DNA from: an uncultured Atopobium sp.
GTDB taxonomy: Bacteria > Actinomycetota > Coriobacteriia > Coriobacteriales > Atopobiaceae
DNA length: 9,359 nt
Reading direction: 5' to 3'
Assembly (NCBI GenBank): GCA_946999785.1
Contig: CAMQEO010000044.1
Span: 1-9,359 of the forward strand
Positions 8,861 through 9,359 of this stretch are shown here, in pieces. The stretch's first letter is position 1, and each line of letters begins with the position of its first letter. The notes under the pieces are model-generated. The model saw only the letters and a list, made by a program, of their open reading frames with translations. It did no database searches and had not been told where the DNA came from. The translations under genes and the position numbers were made by a program.

Positions 8861-8887
8861 GAACACATGTTTTACGAACTTTTGTTC
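8861..8887 (+). promoter_or_regulatory. Two tandem LexA (SOS) boxes
   Basis: GAAC-ACAT-GTTT (8861-8872) and GAAC-TTTT-GTTC (8876-8887) follow the Gram-positive/actinobacterial LexA core GAAC-N4-GTTC; the second is perfect and the first has one deviating end base. They start 15 bp apart, about one and a half helical turns, and cover the predicted transcription start and leader. Their position directly ahead of a translesion polymerase frame supports the call. Confidence 0.75.
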
Positions 8888-8931
8888 TAAGGGGTCTCGG
8901 TGTTTACACTTGCAGGATGCATTCCTTTTAA

Positions 8932-9359
8932 TGCTACATCCCAAATCTTAAAACTTTTTACGCTTCAGCTGAATGTGCTGATCGAAGACTCAACCCATTT
9001 ACAACCAACTTGGTAGTTGCCGATCCTATCCGCGGAGAAGGAACCATCTGCTTAGCCGTTACACCTGCACTTAAAGCACAAGGTGTACGAAATCGTTGTA
9101 GAGTATACGAGATTCCTAAAACTATAAAGTATATAAAAGTAAAACCACACATGCAGCACTATGTTGATGTCTCTGCACGTATACGCTCTATCTATGAACA
9201 ATTTTGTGCACCGTGCGATATTTTTCCGTACTCAATAGACGAGTGTTTTATCTATATTGCACCATATATCAAACGATATAACATGTCGTCACAACAAATT
9301 GCGCAAAAGCTTATCGATGCTGTATATGAGCAAGAACATATTTGTGCAACAGCGGGTAT
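8932..9359 (+). pseudogene. Y-family DNA polymerase (UmuC/DinB-like), 5' end broken, 3' end outside window
   Basis: This frame encodes the N-terminal third of a translesion polymerase of the Y family, in the subgroup with LKSFYASVEC and LVVAD motifs. Visible: LKTFYASAEC (from about 8947), NLVVADPIRGEGTICLAV, GVRNRCRVYEIP, and the catalytic YSIDE with Asp-Glu at 9238-9243. The frame stays open to the window end. The beginning is damaged: a TAA at 8929-8931 stands three residues before the conserved YI, no ATG/GTG/TTG lies between it and FYAS, and the expected IDLK reads PNLK, so the first metal-binding Asp is Asn (8944-8946), with about one residue missing. ATG 8917 is in frame but upstream of the TAA. 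A GTG at 8900 with AAGGGG upstream opens another frame that stops near 9016. A sequencing error is the main alternative to real decay. Confidence 0.65.

Noticed and set aside
8958..9152. Minus-strand open frame opposite the polymerase
   Set aside because: The plus strand encodes clear Y-family motifs here; the minus-strand frame has no recognisable features.

Overview
The window looks like an ordinary chromosomal segment of a low-to-moderate GC actinobacterium. The gene order dnaK-grpE-dnaJ-hspR, with clpB behind its own promoter, is the Streptomyces-type HspR heat-shock regulon. The AT-leaning base composition and the protein character suggest a Coriobacteriia member (Atopobium/Fannyhessea-like). 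That placement is inference from composition and gene style, not a database match.

Minus strand, reading from about 6560 down to 1: a heat-shock promoter/operator, dnaK (6376-4463), a strong intergenic hairpin, grpE (4383-3544), a zinc-finger-less dnaJ (3499-2516), and hspR, whose start lies inside dnaJ (2541-2116). A likely Rho-independent terminator follows (2071-2027). Next comes a second copy of the dnaK operator and then clpB (1860 to beyond position 1, cut in its second ATPase domain). DnaK, GrpE and DnaJ form the Hsp70 folding cycle and ClpB is its disaggregase partner. HspR is the MerR-family repressor expected to act on both promoters. The roughly 50-bp element shared by the dnaK and clpB promoters is the clearest candidate for its binding site, and it departs from the classical HAIR sequence.

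Plus strand, from 6725: a YfcE-type metallophosphoesterase (6725-7333), then an RlmI-type 23S rRNA methyltransferase (7414-8706), probably co-transcribed. A 193-bp gap follows, with a perfect 14-bp palindrome and a good sigma70-like promoter carrying two tandem LexA (SOS) boxes. This promoter faces a Y-family translesion polymerase reading frame (about 8932 to the window end). The frame lacks a usable start codon, has a stop codon just ahead of the conserved region, and has Asn where the first catalytic Asp is expected.

I see no CRISPR array, tRNA, rRNA or insertion sequence. I found no new multi-gene system. The points most worth following are the diverged shared HspR operator, the dnaK-grpE hairpin, the 23-residue insert in DnaK, and the damaged SOS-controlled polymerase.
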